Of a stretch of 64,000 bases of DNA, positions 62,136 to 64,000 are shown piece after piece. A program made the position numbers and the translations under genes. Under the pieces are notes generated by a model. It saw only the letters and a program-made list of their open reading frames with translations. It searched no databases and was not told the DNA's origin. The first letter of the stretch is position 1, and every line of letters begins with the position of its first letter. Location: the NCBI RefSeq assembly GCF_003399625.1, contig NZ_NBXA01000022.1, forward strand, positions 62,001-126,000, written 5' to 3'. This DNA is from Subtercola boreus. Its GTDB lineage: Bacteria > Actinomycetota > Actinomycetes > Actinomycetales > Microbacteriaceae.

Positions 62136-62329
62136 GCCGGAGGTCTTTCTCTACGGGCTGCGTTTCGGGGCAACAGCCATACCGATCAAGACTAGACGAT
62201 GCGTCTGGCGGGGCCCGAACCGTGCCGAACCCGCTCAATGGTGACGGATTCAGACGGTTCCGGATGTCTCAACCCTACTTTCCTTCGGATCCGCTTGCAG
62301 ATCAATCCTCCGACTGACACAATCGGGCC

Positions 62330-62797
62330 ATGAGCCCCAAGCCGCGCCCCGCGCCTCTCGATGCGACCGCAAAAGCGATCATCGAACAGTTGCAGAGCGA
62401 CGGACGCCGCTCGTACGCCGAGATCGGCAAGGCGGTGGGGCTCAGCGAGGCTGCTGTGCGCCAACGCGTGCAGAAGCTGACGGATGCCGGGGTGATGCAG
62501 ATCGTCGCGGTGACCGACCCTCTGCAGCTCGGCTTCTTCCGCCAGGCGATGATCGGCGTGAAGGTCAGCGGCGACACCCGGGTGATCGCGGACGCCCTGG
62601 CTGCCCTCCCGGCCGTCGACTACGTCGTGCTCACCGCCGGCACGTTCGACCTCCTCATCGAGGTCGTCTGTGAGAACGACGACGACCTGATCGACCTGCT
62701 GAACTCCGAGATCCGCACCCTGCCCGGGGTCATCTCAACCGAGACATTCGTCTATCTCAAGCTGCACAAGCAGCTCTACAACTGGGGAACACGGTAA
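62330..62797 (+). CDS. Lrp/AsnC-family transcriptional regulator
   Basis: This 155-residue regulator has an N-terminal helix-turn-helix (AKAIIEQLQSDGRRSYAEIG, GLSEAAVRQRVQKLTDAGV) and a C-terminal RAM ligand-binding domain (VDYVVLTAGTFDLLIEVVCEN, IRTLPGVISTETFVYLKL). It directly precedes, by 4 bp, a class III aminotransferase and probably controls it, and perhaps the pot operon, in response to an amino acid or amine. It reads divergently from the PP2C gene across 194 bp with no strong promoter. Confidence 0.9.
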   Translation: MSPKPRPAPLDATAKAIIEQLQSDGRRSYAEIGKAVGLSEAAVRQRVQKLTDAGVMQIVAVTDPLQLGFFRQAMIGVKVSGDTRVIADALAALPAVDYVVLTAGTFDLLIEVVCENDDDLIDLLNSEIRTLPGVISTETFVYLKLHKQLYNWGTR

Positions 62798-62801
62798 AAC
62801 C

Positions 62802-64000
62802 ATGACGCTCACACCCACACCCGTCACGCCCAACACCTCCTCGTCGGCGGTCGCCGACCCCGGGCTGTCGTCGAAGTTCGACGAGGCCGACCTGCAGCAG
62901 AAGGCCAAGGACCACCTCTGGATGCACTTCTCCCGCCAGTCCGTCATGGAGGACGGCGCCGGCGTACCCATCATCGTCAAGGGCGAGGGTCACCACATCT
63001 GGGACTCCACCGGCAAGAAGTACATCGACGGGCTCTCCGGGCTCTTCGTCGTGAACGCCGGCCACGGGCGGCAGCGCCTGGCCGAGGTGGCGGCGAAGCA
63101 GGCCGCTGAACTGTCGTTCTTCCCCCTCTGGTCGTATGCGCATCCATCCGCCATCGAACTCGCAGACCGGCTCGCCGGCTACGCGCCCGGCGATCTCAAC
63201 CGCGTCTTCTTCTCCACCGGCGGCGGCGAGGCGGTGGAGACCGCCTTCAAACTCGCCAAGTACTACTGGAAACTGCAGGGCCGCCCCACCAAGCACAAGG
63301 TCATCTCCCGCGCGGTGGCGTACCACGGCACGTCGCAGGGGGCGCTGGCGATCACCGGCATCCCCGCGATGAAGGAGATGTTCGAGCCGGTGACCCCCGG
63401 GGGCTTCCGCGTGCCCAACACGAACTTCTACCGAGCACCCGAGCACGCCGACGATCTGACGGCCTTCGGGCAGTGGTCGGCGAACCGCATCGAGGAGATG
63501 ATCCTGTTCGAGGGTCCGGAGACGGTGGCCGCGGTCTTCCTCGAGCCGGTGCAGAACTCAGGCGGATGTTTCCCCCCTCCTCCCGGCTACTTCAAGCGCG
63601 TGCGCGAGATCTGCGACCAGTACGACGTGCTGCTGGTCAGCGACGAGGTGATCTGCGCCTTCGGCCGCATCGGCCACATGTTCGCCTGCCACGAGTACGG
63701 CTATGTGCCCGACATGATCACCTGTGCGAAGGGCATGACGAGCGGGTACTCGCCCATCGGTGCCACGATCGTCTCGGATCGTATTTACGAGCCGTTCAAG
63801 CACGGTCACGCCTCGTTCTCGCACGGCTACACGTTCGGTGGGCATCCGGTGTCTGCCGCGGTGGCGCTCGAGAACCTCGACATCTTCGAGGAGGAGAAGC
63901 TGAACGAACGCGTGCGAACGCTGTCACCGGCCTTCCGTTCGACACTCGAGCGCCTGAACGACCTGCCGATCGTCGGCGATGTGCGCGGCGACGGGTACTT
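62802..64000 (+). CDS. Class III aminotransferase, 3' end outside the window
   Basis: From ATG 62802 the frame is open to the right edge (399 codons, no stop). The PLP-dependent omega-aminotransferase signatures are GLSGLFVVNAGHG, FFSTGGGEAVETAFKLAKYY, AYHGTSQGALAITG, LEPVQNSGGCFPPPPGYF, LLVSDEVICAFGRIG and the PLP Lys in DMITCAKGMTSGYSPIGA. The family includes putrescine-pyruvate, beta-alanine-pyruvate and taurine aminotransferases. With an Lrp regulator and potDABC nearby, putrescine or a similar amine is the best substrate guess. Confidence 0.9.
   Translation, partial: MTLTPTPVTPNTSSSAVADPGLSSKFDEADLQQKAKDHLWMHFSRQSVMEDGAGVPIIVKGEGHHIWDSTGKKYIDGLSGLFVVNAGHGRQRLAEVAAKQAAELSFFPLWSYAHPSAIELADRLAGYAPGDLNRVFFSTGGGEAVETAFKLAKYYWKLQGRPTKHKVISRAVAYHGTSQGALAITGIPAMKEMFEPVTPGGFRVPNTNFYRAPEHADDLTAFGQWSANRIEEMILFEGPETVAAVFLEPVQNSGGCFPPPPGYFKRVREICDQYDVLLVSDEVICAFGRIGHMFACHEYGYVPDMITCAKGMTSGYSPIGATIVSDRIYEPFKHGHASFSHGYTFGGHPVSAAVALENLDIFEEEKLNERVRTLSPAFRSTLERLNDLPIVGDVRGDGY

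Overview
The window is GC-rich actinobacterial chromosome, most likely from Microbacteriaceae (Micrococcales). The grounds are: GTG and TTG starts, ATGA/GTGA overlaps between co-directional genes, -10 boxes 6-8 nt ahead of start codons (leaderless mRNAs), a DUF222/HNH (13E12-type) protein, fused OleBC, and the gene order dxr - rseP - ispG - GNAT - proS - nusA - ylxR - infB - rbfA ... truB - ribF. No rRNA, tRNA, CRISPR array, insertion sequence or prophage was seen. The family call is inference; no database search was possible.

1-11.4 kb: the 3' end of an unidentified gene; a Stealth-type polysaccharide phosphotransferase coupled to an SNF2 helicase; a small membrane protein and a UPF0303 protein; pseudouridine breakdown (psuG, psuK-like); an SGNH hydrolase; an SDR/DUF2867 protein; and a DUF222-HNH protein followed by G-rich repeats.

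11.4-20.1 kb: a GNAT; a deoxyribose module (deoC, a full aldehyde dehydrogenase and a half-length homologue without catalytic residues); and the coupled run truB - two membrane proteins - ribF - MFS transporter. A uridine-kinase-like protein with an abnormal P-loop lies upstream of truB.

20.1-46 kb: mutY and a ketopantoate-reductase homologue on the + strand, then a long minus-strand block. It holds the translation and isoprenoid backbone (rbfA, infB, ylxR, nusA, proS, ispG, rseP, dxr), interrupted by accessory units: the oleA-oleBC-oleD long-chain olefin operon, a MarR/MFS pair, a membrane serine protease with a zinc ribbon, and a two-component system with a SHOCT protein. A lipoprotein of the FKBP type follows dxr.

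46-54 kb: a 1,459-residue Pls/PosA-type single-module NRPS (adenylation - carrier - six membrane helices with three C-terminal acyltransferase-like repeats), translationally coupled to an M1 aminopeptidase. This pair is the strongest candidate for a little-studied system: a homo-poly(amino acid) or isopeptide synthase next to its possible degrading enzyme. A DHA2 exporter and an OsmC protein follow.

54-64 kb: nitrogen and polyamine use: gabT, an asparaginase-II-family protein, the complete potDABC transporter, a PP2C phosphatase, an Lrp/AsnC regulator and a second class III aminotransferase that runs off the window. Three related palindromic elements sit at convergent gene ends (about 22.1, 52.0 and 56.8 kb).
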